64,000 nt of DNA from Acephala macrosclerotiorum (lineage: Eukaryota > Ascomycota > Leotiomycetes > Helotiales > Mollisiaceae), in contig MU119341.1 in assembly GCA_014904845.1 (NCBI GenBank), forward strand, positions 1 through 64,000. Reading direction: 5' to 3'. Below the pieces are notes generated by a model that was not told the origin of the DNA, did no database searches, and saw only the letters and a list, made by a program, of their open reading frames with translations. Positions 11,177 to 21,371 of the stretch are shown here, piece after piece. The number at the start of each line of letters is the position of its first letter. Position 1 is the first letter of the stretch. The position numbers and the translations under genes were made by a program.

Positions 11177-12755
11177 TCACCTCTTAGCTCTCTTCTGATC
11201 CACACGTTTCTTCACCTCAGCAAGGTTGACCGCTTGTGCAAGTCTCTCCGTCTCTGCAAGATTCTTTGGATTTCCCACGCACCTTTTCGCATTTTGTCTG
11301 TATTTCTGGTCGGTTCTGTAGTGCTTGAGTCCCGCAAGCTTGGCGGGATCGTTCACGAGCATGGGTGATAAGTCTTGAGCAGCTAGTTGAAGTTGGTTGT
11401 TACGCCCAAAGAACTCTATCTTGCTGTCTCCAGACTGAGCATGCCCAGTTTCCCCCTCGGTTGTCTGTTCATGATTAATTGGTTGTTGGACGAGACTCTG
11501 TGATGTGGCAGGCGTGGCTTGTTGGGCGTCTCGTTCGGGAACTTGCATGACGGGATCGGCACTAGCGACACGCTTGAAGACATTGTTGAAGTGCGAGGTG
11601 GTAACAGACCCCACGTTTGGATCGAATTGTTGGTATATAAGAGGAGGAACCAGTAGAGCGATCTGATGAGGAATGAATAGAACTGGATTCATTCGTGCGA
11701 ATTCGCCGTTGTTGAAGGAGGCATCGTCGGTGCATGTGCTCTTGACGTTTCGCTGCTCAGCCTTCTCACCAATGGCTTTAGCATCTGATGCACCACGTTT
11801 TCTGGTTTTAGTTAGAGAGGCGGGCTGAGAGGTGGAGCTAGGGACCGGGATGAGCTGTTTTGGAGAGTCGATTTGCATACCATCGAAGTTCTCAGTGTGG
11901 GCAGGGATTAAGATGACGGGAGCTGGATTGTACTGTTCAAAGAGTGTGGGAATTACCCTCTTAGGCCTGAACGGGAGTATCTTGCCAAATAGGCAGGGCT
12001 CTGTCCCAAAGCAACATGCGATTTGTTCAAAGCTCTCTCGCCCTCAGCCGTCTTGGGAGTCCGAAGAGCCTTGCGCTCAAGATACTCCTTTCTCACTCTC
12101 TGAGTATTCTTCTCCACCGATGGTGGACTGGCAAGTCCAGGAACATCGTTCAAAGACGAAGCAGTTGGGAGATGCATCGTCGAAAACTTGGTCGAAATTG
12201 AAGGAAGAGCAACACCGGCAGCTCTCCCACGCATCTTCTCTCCCAACTTCTCAACATCGGCAAGTCTTTTTCTTTCCTTATCCGCATCCCGGAGACTCAA
12301 CTTCTTAACCGCATCCTCAAGTCCATCCTCATCATCATCAGAGTCACAACCAAAGCTAGACCATTGCCCTCTCTATGGTTATAGTCAGGGGAATCATAAT
12401 CAGGCTCTCGGCTCTCGTCATCGGAGTCATTTTCATGATCATCTCGATAGCCTTGATAGCTGTCGGCATACGAGCCACCGCGCTGACTGGATGGCGATGA
12501 CGCATAGCTGGATGTCTGACGGTAGGGAGGAGGAATGTTGTGGTTGTTTCTGAAGTGGGAGGGGATGGAGGATTGGGTGATTTGGAGAGGACGTTGTGTG
12601 ATGGTAGAAGAAGAGGGGGTGTTTGTGGAGCTTCTGAATTGGGCAAAGGAGCTTCCACCGAGACCACTTCGTAGGAGGGCTTCGAGTGCTTGGTGGGAGA
12701 TGTCTTCATCGCGGGAATCGGCTGGCACAGCAGCACCTTGTTTGTTTTGCAACAT
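11177..12755 (-). CDS. Ser/Pro-rich protein of unknown function
   Basis: I do not recognise the product. A consistent model has three exons, 12755-12472, 12355-11957 and 11837-11177. The introns are GTATGC...CTAG (116 bp) and GTAATT...CTAG (119 bp), and the phases match to give 447 residues from the ATG at 12755. The first part is low-complexity (Ser/Thr/Pro/Tyr) with an HQALEALLRSGLGG helix near the N-terminus. The middle has an acidic DSDDDEDGLED run followed by a charged helix (DADKERKRLADVEKLGEKM). The C-terminus is basic (KKRVDQKRAKR), which might be a nuclear signal. The second junction is the weaker one: the skipped segment is itself open in the downstream frame, so retention or a frameshift is possible. 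Confidence 0.6.
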
Positions 12756-13084
12756 CTTGGTGTATTCTGTTCAGATGTGGGAAAGTTTGATGCGCGTATG
12801 TTGAGGCGTGTGTTGAATGATTATGAAGTATGCGCTCTACGACCTGAGGTAGATGCGCGCAGTGGTAGAGTTGAAGAATTGGATGCTCGAATCTCATATA
12901 TGATAAATGATTTCGAGATGTCCAGAAGTTGAACCTGGAAACTATGAACTGAATGGTGGGAGGATTAAGCTTAAATTTAAGGTTTAAGAGCTAACACCTT
13001 TTCTTTCCATCTTTTGATCGGGTGAATGAAATTGTATTCTTATTCATTTTGGAATATGGGCTCCTAGTATTAATTTTAACCAAG
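12756..13084. other. Upstream region of the 11177-12755 gene
   Basis: It is the likely promoter of the minus-strand gene. Nothing else is seen before the AT block. Confidence 0.4.
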
Positions 13085-13750
13085 CTCGGCTATAATACCA
13101 AAATCGTATTATTAATAAAAATCGATATTAAAATCGTAAAATATTAATAATATTAATATTAATTAAACTAATTTGAATATAATTTAATATTATATGTAAT
13201 TATTATTTTAATATTAAAATTAAAAAAAAAATTTATTTTATAAATTAAATAATTATAATATTAAATTTTTATTTTATTTTATTATTAATAATTTATTTAA
13301 TAAAATCGTAAAAAGTAAAAATAATTTAATTATTAATTAATTATATAAAATTAATAAAATCGATATTAAAATTTTATAAATAATGTAAATTAAATTAAAT
13401 AATATTTTTTTTATATATAATTTAAAGTTTAATTATTATTTAATTATAAAATTAATATTATATTTATAAATAACGTTTTATTAAATTTAATTATAAAATA
13501 ATATTTTTTACGTATATTATTAATTAATTAATTTATTAAATAAATAAAAATTTAATAAAAAAATCGTTATAATATTTTAATTATAAAATCGAATATTCGT
13601 AATAAAAAAATTTTATTTTATTTTTTTAAATTTTTTATAAACGTTAATTTTATTTTGAATTATAACGACTTTTTATATTTTTTAATATATATAATATATT
13701 TTTCAAAGTTTTAATAATTTTTTTTATCTCTTAATTATAAAAAGAGCCAA
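13085..13750. repeat. AT-rich RIP-eroded repeat
   Basis: The composition is nearly pure A+T with residual CpG. Around 13120-13150 it aligns, with only transitions, to about 26 bp at the left end of the 35.7-kb element, so the two are probably copies of one family. No coding remains. Confidence 0.7.
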
Positions 13751-14011
13751 ATCGCACAAAAGTACTATTATTTCAAAATAAATATTCAAAAGACAAAAGA
13801 AAAAATTAAAAGCAAACTTATTACGCTCTCGAGAAATCTCCTTATATCGCTAATCCAAGTCCCGTCATTATTGACAGTTGACCTAGTAACTTGGTAAAAG
13901 CCGAAGACTCTTTAATAGCCATACATTCTCCAACTCTCCGCGCTATTTTCTGAAGTTCCAAATTCAGCTCCTTACAGGAATATGGTATAGGGATCAACTG
14001 GTATGCGTCTC

Positions 14012-14842
14012 CTAATTTTCATTTTGATCGAGGGACATGGAGGCAATAGCATCAATCTGCTCAGAGTCTTCGTTGGCTGTAGTCATGCTTTGGTCGTCGT
14101 TTGAGGGAATGGTACCTCCAGCAACGTGGTCTGTATTTATCAGCCTCCACTCTTTGCTTGAACTGAACCCCTACGTACTATTTTTTTCACCTAAAGGTTT
14201 CAGTAATTCCTTCTTCTCAGCCTCCAAAGTCTGCGTTCGCTCGTTTACAACGTTCAACTCCTTCGCCAGCTCACCAGCAATAACCTTGCGCTCAACACTG
14301 GTGACATGCAACGTTTCACAGATGTTGGCATAGACTTTGTACTTGTTGACTTCGGCAGCGAGGTCAGTACGCCCCTTCTCCCAAAGTATCTCCGCTGCTC
14401 GGTGCATATCATGGGCTTGTTTCATCTTGAATGTATGCATAATCTCCTGATCCTCCAATTGCTTCTTGTTCAGCGCCAGTGAAGACTCCTGAATGATGTA
14501 TTGTCAACACTTGAGCGTTGAATTTGAGCTGTGATCCGCGGAATGAGTCGAGGTAAGACTAGTCGAGTTGGGAAGCGGCTGCTTGGGATTGGACAAGGGG
14601 ACAAGTTCTAGAGGTGAAGCTCTCTCGGTGACGTTGGCTTTGGTTGCTGCGGTTGATTGCTTTGGGGGAGGCAGAAGATGGAGTATGGCGGTGAATGAGA
14701 GGATCAGCGATGCGACGTGGCTTGATGTATCTTGGTGCGAGAATGGCGGCAGGCTGGCCTGCGCCTTGCGCTGGGAGATTGTTTTCGGGGAGCGCTGCTG
14801 GCAACGAGGGGTTGAGTTGACGGGCTCTTTACGGAGCGCCAT
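14012..14842 (-). CDS. Coiled-coil protein, unknown function, 5' end unresolved
   Basis: The well-supported part is exon 14488-14179 followed by a 48-bp intron (GTACGT...ACAG, 14178-14131) and exon 14130-14012 ending at TAG. It encodes a charged helical segment with heptad-like spacing (ELNVVNERTQTLEAEKKELL) and an acidic tail. Upstream, the same frame is open from an ATG at 14842 but is interrupted by TGA at 14506-14504. A plausible branch site and acceptor lie just before 14488, yet no good donor in phase is present. Either the first intron uses a weak donor or the stop is a real nonsense mutation. No domain is recognised. Confidence 0.5.
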
Positions 14843-15368
14843 CTGTTATGTTTAAGTCTATTCTCTTCTGGCATAAAGGTTAACTGTTGGCCTGCGCAAA
14901 CGGGGTGCGACACACGTTGAGGCTTCTGAAGTTGGCCAAGTGGTTTGGAAGCGGCAGGATTGTGGCTTCGTTCCTGAATGGAAAGGCTTCTCAAGTTGCT
15001 GTTGTGAGAACGGTGTAACGTAGAAGAATTAGGATAGATTCCCGAGGTTGTTCTGCATTCACCACGTATTGACCGTCGCGCAAGCCGAACTTCTGAAATG
15101 CCTGACGACTTACGGATACGTGGATTTCTCGCTTAAGATAGGAGACAAAACTCACTAGAAATAAGCAGTTGCTCAACCTTCACCTCCTATCTTTCAAGAA
15201 GCCCTCTATATAGCGCCGATGCTCTAGGAAAGACCAAAGTAACGCCAACAATTTTTCGCACTTCCAATCACAAGCTCACAATAGAAAGAAACTTGTGTAT
15301 GTCGTCCTACTTTCTATGGCGCCCGCTGAACCCCAACCATATGCAAAACCCAAGAGTGAACTTCAATA
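14843..15368. other. Intergenic between divergent coiled-coil loci
   Basis: The sequence has no supported frame and presumably holds the promoters of the minus-strand gene and of the plus-strand pseudogene. Confidence 0.4.
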
Positions 15369-16244
15369 TTGTCGACTCAAAAGAGTTACATTTATATGAC
15401 GTGCGAGAAACAAACTGTCGAAAGTAGGACGTTATTTCCGCTCCTGAGCATGGAAATTTCGCAACATTCGCGGACTGTCCTCGCGCACCAAAAACCTGAG
15501 AGTCAGCTGAAAAATTCCCAACTCAGTGCGATATTCAATGAGCTTCAAGCCCAAGTCGACTCCTATCATGCGAAGCAGCAGACCGCCGATACAGACAAAG
15601 ACTTGAAGAGAGCACTTGGAAAGGCCCAACTAGAAATGATTCGAGTTAATGGACACTGGGGCCATCCTTCCCGGCAAGTTCCTGCATGTAAGGCTCCCAG
15701 ATCGCAGCTCGGGAATCTGTCCCCCGCCATCAGACGTATCGACACGATTGAGCAGGACCACCCTGGGGAGACTTTGTAAGACAAGGAGGTAATCGCAGAG
15801 CTGGAGAAGGACCTAAAAACATCGAGAAGCGAGCTGGCTGATGCCAAGGAGGACATGGAGGAGTTGAAGAAAAAGTTGATGGCGGCGGAAGAGTATCCAC
15901 AAGCTCAGAAGCTGAATATGGCAACAGCATGATGATGGGATGGCTGTGCACAGAATAAGGGAAGTCAAACTCAGCAAGCACGAAGATAGCGCTGACGCCG
16001 AAAGCGAACAACGCCACGCCATCGACACAATGGAAGTCGAGCTGAAGACTAAAGGCAAAGATATCAATTTCATATAATTGGAAGCTGAATATGTGACGAA
16101 GCTCAAGGAGCAGGTTGCTGATGAGAAAGCTAAGGTCAATGCACTTATGTTAGAGGTCAAGATTGCGAATCGCAAAGTGGAGGGGTACAGTTCTGTGAGT
16201 GAGGAGAAGAGAATGGCAGTTGTCTTGGCGTTGGTTCGTGGATA
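15369..16244 (+). pseudogene. Coiled-coil gene, decayed
   Basis: A long helical protein is readable across several interruptions. The first open part runs to TAA near 15777-15779. The same frame then continues as a strong coiled coil (ELADAKEDMEELKKKL) until TGA codons at about 15930. A shifted frame carries more helix (EQVADEKAKVNALMLEV) to TAA at 16242-16244, with one further internal TAA near 16075. At least three lesions therefore break one original frame. Like its divergent neighbour at 14012-14842 it is coiled-coil, so the two may derive from one duplicated gene; I could not show this by alignment. Confidence 0.55.
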
Positions 16245-17295
16245 ATCCCACTCGCAGTTCCGATTCTACTCTACTACGCTGGTAAGCTTTGTAATGAGAT
16301 GAAAGTTGACAATTACTAAGGTTAATTCAAGACATATATTGCCATGAAAGCTTTTGTATTTTAGGGGAACAATTAAAAACTTTGGTTTTCAAAAATAGAA
16401 GGCTCCTTTCTTATCAATGCATATTGTTGCCTAGACAATGCGGTCGTTGTCGTCAATAATCCACTAATTAGATTCGAGCGTTTTGAAAACCCGCGCCCGG
16501 GACGCTGGGTAAAGTTTCGTGGATATCAGTTGGAGGGTATCTTGGGCTAGGGATTGCATCCAATTGGTTGATTGTATGATATATTAGGAGGCAAAACAAG
16601 TGTATAGAATAGATACTAATATAGAATATAAGTGTGGAACCACTGAGATCAGAACCCCTGCACTAGACCTAATTTGGATCCCTACGTTGATTTTCTATTC
16701 AATAATAGGGGAGGGACTCTTCGTCCGACGAGTGGTTTTATCTCGAGACGGGTTTTCACACAAATTTAGGGATGTTTGATACATGGCTACTTGAGGTAAT
16801 CGTACTGTAGTAGATGCGCGACACTGAAAGTCTCTGGTAGAATATATAAAACAGGACGTTTTTTTATTGTCCCGCTACCAACTACCAGCTATAGCTGACT
16901 GGTAGTTGCCAGGAGAAGCCTATGGACACTACTCTTACCCACTATCTTAAATGATAATCATACCCTGTGTAGTTACACCAGAGAATCTTATACTCTCAGC
17001 TTCGCTGGCTCCAAGCGAGCAATGTTCTAGTCAAAAGAAGGCAGCAAGATATTAACAAGAATGGCGAGCGGCATGGACACCGATTCTGGAAGGCCACCGT
17101 TGAGGATGAGTCGTGGGGTTAAGAATAGAACTGGTCACATCCGGATTAAATCAAGATCAATTCCGAGGATTGAGTTTCTTGGCGTAATTTTTGGGAGTAA
17201 CGTAGGAAAGCTTAGCAAAAGAAGACAATTTTGTATTAGTCAAGTATAGGTAAACTATAGTAGCATCTCCTAGGCAAATGCCATTGCCCTACTTA
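16245..17295. other. Intergenic, one perfect hairpin
   Basis: There is no coding support. A 10-bp perfect stem (CAACTACCAG/CTGGTAGTTG) lies at about 16878-16908 and could be a terminator-like or regulatory structure. Otherwise nothing is seen. Confidence 0.4.
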
Positions 17296-18515
17296 TTAAT
17301 ACCGTGTTGCTAACCTAAGATAGCTAGGTATATAGCATTTAATCCTCAGTTGAAGCCCAGCATTTTCTTTGGACAAACTTTCAACTTCTCTCTCTAACTG
17401 GGCAATATATTCGATAGCTTTTTCAAGAATCACGCCCTGAGGTCATTCTTGTTAGCACGTGATCAAGAATTGGCTTCAGCGCAAATATGTGGAAGACGGA
17501 AGAGAACAATTAGTTCTTTGAAGGCATTAGTGAGGGAAAATATATATTACCTTATTGCACTTCTGAACCTTCCTGCTTTCAGCGGTGGCGTCACCATCCA
17601 TGCCATCTTCACCCTCCTCGTTCTCTTTCGTTGGAGACCGGAGACTGGGGATGCTATCGCGCAAGGCCTGAATTCTGCTGTTCAAGTTGTTCCGATACTT
17701 CTTCTCAATGAGGTTGTGGGCGTTTTGGCGCTTGGGGCATGCGGGCACCTTGGCGCGAGAATTCTCAGATCGATGTTGTTTTCGCGCCCGCATTGTCGTC
17801 GGCCTCTTTGTTCCCACGTCGTTCTCAACGACGTCCCAAGCTGAATTGGACTCGGAGCTGCCTGGAGATGAAGCCAAGTTGGGAGTCGCGATGGCGGGGG
17901 AGTTCTCTTTAGAGGGGCTATTGCATGGAGCAGTTGGGGTGGTGTTTTCGAAGGCGGTGGTAGATATAATCCAAGGATCGATGAATGAATTTTGATCAAA
18001 CGGGTCGTTTGCACTGAGAGAAGAGGAATCCGATATTGGCGATGGGAGCTCAAACACAGGTGGACTTGAGGAGTTGAATAGGCTGAAACCGGATTCTAAG
18101 TCGTCGAGGCTTTGTAAGTCCTCAAAATTATAGGCTAATAGGTCGTATTCTGTAGTATAAAGTTAGTATAATCTTTAGAGGGCTTCGATGAAAAACATAC
18201 GATTGAGCCACAAAGAATATGGCCACACATCTGAAGTGCTATTGGCAGGCTTTGATTTACAAGGCTCTGCAAACCAGCTATCTTCCAAAGGTTGATCAAA
18301 AAGCTGGGTTAGGAGAGAGTCAGCAGCTGTCGTTTGAACTGACAAAATGTACAAAAATTAAAAGTATTTCCGAGGAAATTAAAAGGGTCACTTTTCATAA
18401 AATTAATGTTTTTGGCACTAAGCAACTAGAAAGTTTATGGCACAAAAATGGCCCTCGCATAGAGCCCATATATACAACTGGTTGAAAAGCAAAGGTCACA
18501 TACCTGAGATTCCAT
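17296..18515 (-). CDS. bHLH-zipper transcription factor, SREBP-type
   Basis: Supported exons are 18338-18201, 18149-17551 and 17436-17296, with introns GTATGT...ACAG and GTAATA...TCAG in phase. A first tiny exon ATG-GAA-TCT-CAG at 18515-18504 is tentative, because its phase with the next exon fits only if the donor lies four bases further on. The product is about 295 residues. The basic region and helix 1 read NLIEKKYRNNLNSRI. Tyr in the position where most bHLH proteins have Arg is the SREBP hallmark and allows binding to sterol-regulatory elements as well as E-boxes. The loop is acidic; helix 2 (GVILEKAIEYIAQLE) leads into a short leucine zipper. The N-terminal half is Ser/Thr/Pro-rich and acidic, like an activation domain. 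No transmembrane helices follow, so it resembles the short soluble fungal members and not full SREBP. Confidence 0.8.
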
Positions 18516-19162
18516 GGCTTTGTAATAACAAGTATACTCGGGGCTCGTTTAAAAATGGGTCTAAGCGGATATTGCTAGTATAGGGCAGAAGTCAAGTTAT
18601 GCTAAATTTTAGGTATGCTGATTGCTGAAAGTGAGTATCTGGCTATAGCGTTCTGCAAGTAATGGATACGTGGTAGTGCGTTTAATCGCTCCTTTAAGTA
18701 TATACAAAGGCATTTGGTGGTGCCTCGCAAATCACGCCGAGGAGTCCTGCGCGGAACCGCGCCAGTCTCGTGGAGAGCGCGGCGAGCGGATGCAAGACTA
18801 GCCACTTTCCATTCCGAGCCCTGAGTTTCGCGAGGAGGAATTAAGCGCGCGCGGGAGAATCGCCTAATCGCGCCCGATTACTACCATGCCCCGCGGACCC
18901 ACCCTTTACAACCCCTGTAGTCCGAGGGTTTTGGAAGCTAAAGCGAAGGCGGGCAGCAAAATCCCGCCCCTCGCGTCAGCTGGAGTGCGGGAGCGGCCGT
19001 TGAATGCGTTTTCCTATACTCACACCCGCGGAATAGAGATTCCACTGGTTGATGGGAGAGGAGATGCATATAAGCACACAGGTAACCCTACAATATACAT
19101 TAATCAAAGATCTAATTTTCGATGAAATCCTGCACCAGCTCAGAAAGAAGCCCTACTACGCA
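18516..19162. other. GC-rich intergenic region
   Basis: The stretch at about 18715-19000 is GC-rich. It separates the bHLH gene from the plus-strand Ser-Asp gene. A frame starting with ATG at 18886 has no family resemblance. An ATG at 19052 is in frame with the next gene and could give it a 37-residue longer N-terminus. Confidence 0.4.
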
Positions 19163-19672
19163 ATGGCAGACATCTATTCACTGGCAGGAAGAGTACGCGG
19201 GAGACTGGCACAGGAGGCGTCACGCAAGGATCCGGATATACGCCGCGTCTTGGGTCACGCTAAACTCCTCGACTATCTGTTCATCGAGCTCTCAGTCAGA
19301 GAACCCACTTGGAATGAAAATGGCGCTCAAGACCAAGTCGTCGCAGGATCTGACAAGTACGACTCTAAGGATTCGGATGATTCAGACTCAGACTCAGACT
19401 CTAACTCGGACTCTAACTCGGACTCTAACTCGGACTCGGACTCGGACTCGGATTCAGATTCAGGTTCGGAATGGCACTCTTATGAGGATTTCGAGCAGGA
19501 GGGACCTGGAGACTTTGGCTACGAGGAGAGTTGTGACGACTGCGATGCTGATGAAGAAAGCGCTGCACGTGACTGGGCCCCAGTGGAATTCTGGGAAATA
19601 GCAAAGCCAATTGCTGGCGGGCGACCCATACAAGTCAGCGTTCACGAGGCCCGGGACGAGATCGAGAGCTAA
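19163..19672 (+). CDS. Conserved fungal protein with Ser-Asp repeat
   Basis: The N-terminus (DIYSLAGRVRGRL...DPDIRRVLGHAKLLDYL) resembles a small conserved family of fungal hypothetical proteins, with a helical domain of about 45 residues at the start. I chose ATG 19163 because the family, as I remember it, begins just before DIYSLAGRV; 19052 is the alternative. A perfect hexamer-type run (GAYTCN units, about 19381-19470) encodes alternating Asp-Ser/Asn, followed by an acidic tail with Cys pair CDDC. No catalytic motif is seen. The repeat is a likely site of length variation. Confidence 0.65.
   Translation: MADIYSLAGRVRGRLAQEASRKDPDIRRVLGHAKLLDYLFIELSVREPTWNENGAQDQVVAGSDKYDSKDSDDSDSDSDSNSDSNSDSNSDSDSDSDSDSGSEWHSYEDFEQEGPGDFGYEESCDDCDADEESAARDWAPVEFWEIAKPIAGGRPIQVSVHEARDEIES
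19381..19470 (+). repeat. Hexanucleotide (Asp-Ser) microsatellite
   Basis: It is a tandem run of GACTCN-type hexamers inside the coding sequence, giving (DS/DSNS)n. The units differ mainly at third positions, so the peptide repeat is conserved more strictly than the DNA. Confidence 0.85.
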
Positions 19673-19852
19673 TTGGAGGGCGGAGGGCGGAGGGCAAGTC
19701 CGCGGAGAGTGGAAAGAAGTCCTCGGGCTTGGAACAGTTTCCTCGGAGTCCTGACTAAGCATGCATAACGGCACGGCCTCTATGTACATATGGGCCTTGA
19801 CTTGGAGACATATTCTTTCTACTTCTGAGCAACACGGGCAAATGCAAACGAC

Positions 19853-21187
19853 ATGTCCGCTCCCAAGGAACAACAGAATATTGTCATTATAGGTATAGTC
19901 TGGCACACCACTACGTCGGGTACTCTTCGCTAACGTGACATGTACCAAGGAGGTGGAATCATAGGGTGCACCACGGCATACTACCTCACCCACCATCCTC
20001 AGTTTGATCCCTCCGTCCACGCCGTCACGCTCATCGAAGCTGCGAAACTGGCCAACGGAGCTTCGGGGAAAGCTGGTGGGCTACTGGCTGCCTGGGCCTA
20101 CCCAAACAAACTTGCCAGGCTGAGTTTCGACCTACACGATCAACTGGCCCGATACCATAACGGTGCTGAGCTCTGGGGCTACCGTCGCGTTCGATGCGGA
20201 CAGCTGACTGTTGTTGCGGCCCAGCGAAAGGATACTTCGAAGCTGGAGTCGAGTGGCCATCCGACCATTGGCCTGGGGAAATGGTGGGCCCGAGATCAAA
20301 AGAAATCGTCGGTGCTGCCAGATGACCTAGACTGGTTTGACTACAAAAGCGCTCAAGCCTACGAAGAATTCGCAGACACAAGCTCCACTGCGCAGGTGCA
20401 TCCTTTTCAATTTACAAACTCCATGGCGAGGCTGGCAGAGCAAAGCGGGGCAAGGATTATTATGGGAACGGTGGAGCGTATCAATTGCTGCGGCGCGGAT
20501 GGCGCGTCCGAGAATACTTCACCGCTGACCGCCTTTGACGATTTGACACAAAAGAAGGTGGTTTCGGTCACTTACGTGGACAAGACTACCTTGGAACAAC
20601 ACACTCTTCCAGCTACAACTGTTGTGCTTGCCGCAGGACCTTGGACCCCTACACTGTTTCCGAAAGTCCGGATCCACCCACTGCGTGCGCACAGCGTGAC
20701 TATCAAGCTCAAAAGGCCAGTGTCTGCTTACTGCTTGTTCTCTGATATCCGCCTCTACGACTCTCGATCGACCGTTGCAGCTGCGAAACCCATCTCGTTG
20801 GAAATTTATGCACGTCCGAACAATGAGGTTTACATTTGTAGCCAAGGAGATTTGGATATTCCCTTGCCACCCCCTAGTAACGCTGTTGAAGTCTCCCCCG
20901 AGAGTTGCCAGGACATTATCAACGCTGCTACGAGTGTGTCGGACGAGCTGCGGAACGGCCAGGTGACGGGAAGACGTGCGTGCTACCTGCCCACGTTAGA
21001 TATTAGAGCTAGCAGCGATCCTCTGGTAGGCCAGACAGACGTAGCGGGACTTGTTCTAGCTACGGGACATTCGTGTTGGGGCATCTCCAATGCACCTGCA
21101 ACAGGAAAGGCGATTAGTGAGCTTATAATTGATGGAAAAGTTAGCTGTATGGACATAGCGAGTTTAGACCCTAGAAGGATCTGTTAA
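19853..21187 (+). CDS. FAD-dependent oxidoreductase, DAO family (TDA3-like)
   Basis: Exon 1 (19853-19892) and exon 2 (19950-21187) join in phase at GTATAG...CAAG. The intron splits the dinucleotide-binding motif IVIIGGGIIGCTTAYYL (GxGxxG, residues about 10-26). The protein is 425 residues. The C-terminus has the second FAD-contact region of D-amino-acid-oxidase-fold enzymes (ATGHSCWGISNAPATGKAI), close to yeast Tda3 and its fungal relatives, which are putative oxidoreductases linked to endosome-to-Golgi traffic; the substrate is unknown. The short exon 1 is required to complete the FAD motif, which fixes the start. It is followed 184 bp downstream, same strand, by a Zn2Cys6 regulator that might control it. 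Confidence 0.88.
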
Positions 21188-21371
21188 CAGATCGCGCAGA
21201 TAAAATAAACAATCAAACAATCACGTGATGAGAGACCCAAAACCCACTCGACTTCGTGCCTCAGGAAACCACTGATTACTTCCGAGGTCCGACTTTACTA
21301 AAAAGGATCTTGAATGAACATACAACGTACCTCCCTATCCTTTCACAATCTATCACCCCATACCCCACACT

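Noticed and set aside
13050..13750. Terminal inverted repeats of the 13-kb AT block (GGGCTC... against TTGGCTC...)
   Set aside because: The match is short and weak; it could not be separated from AT-rich background.
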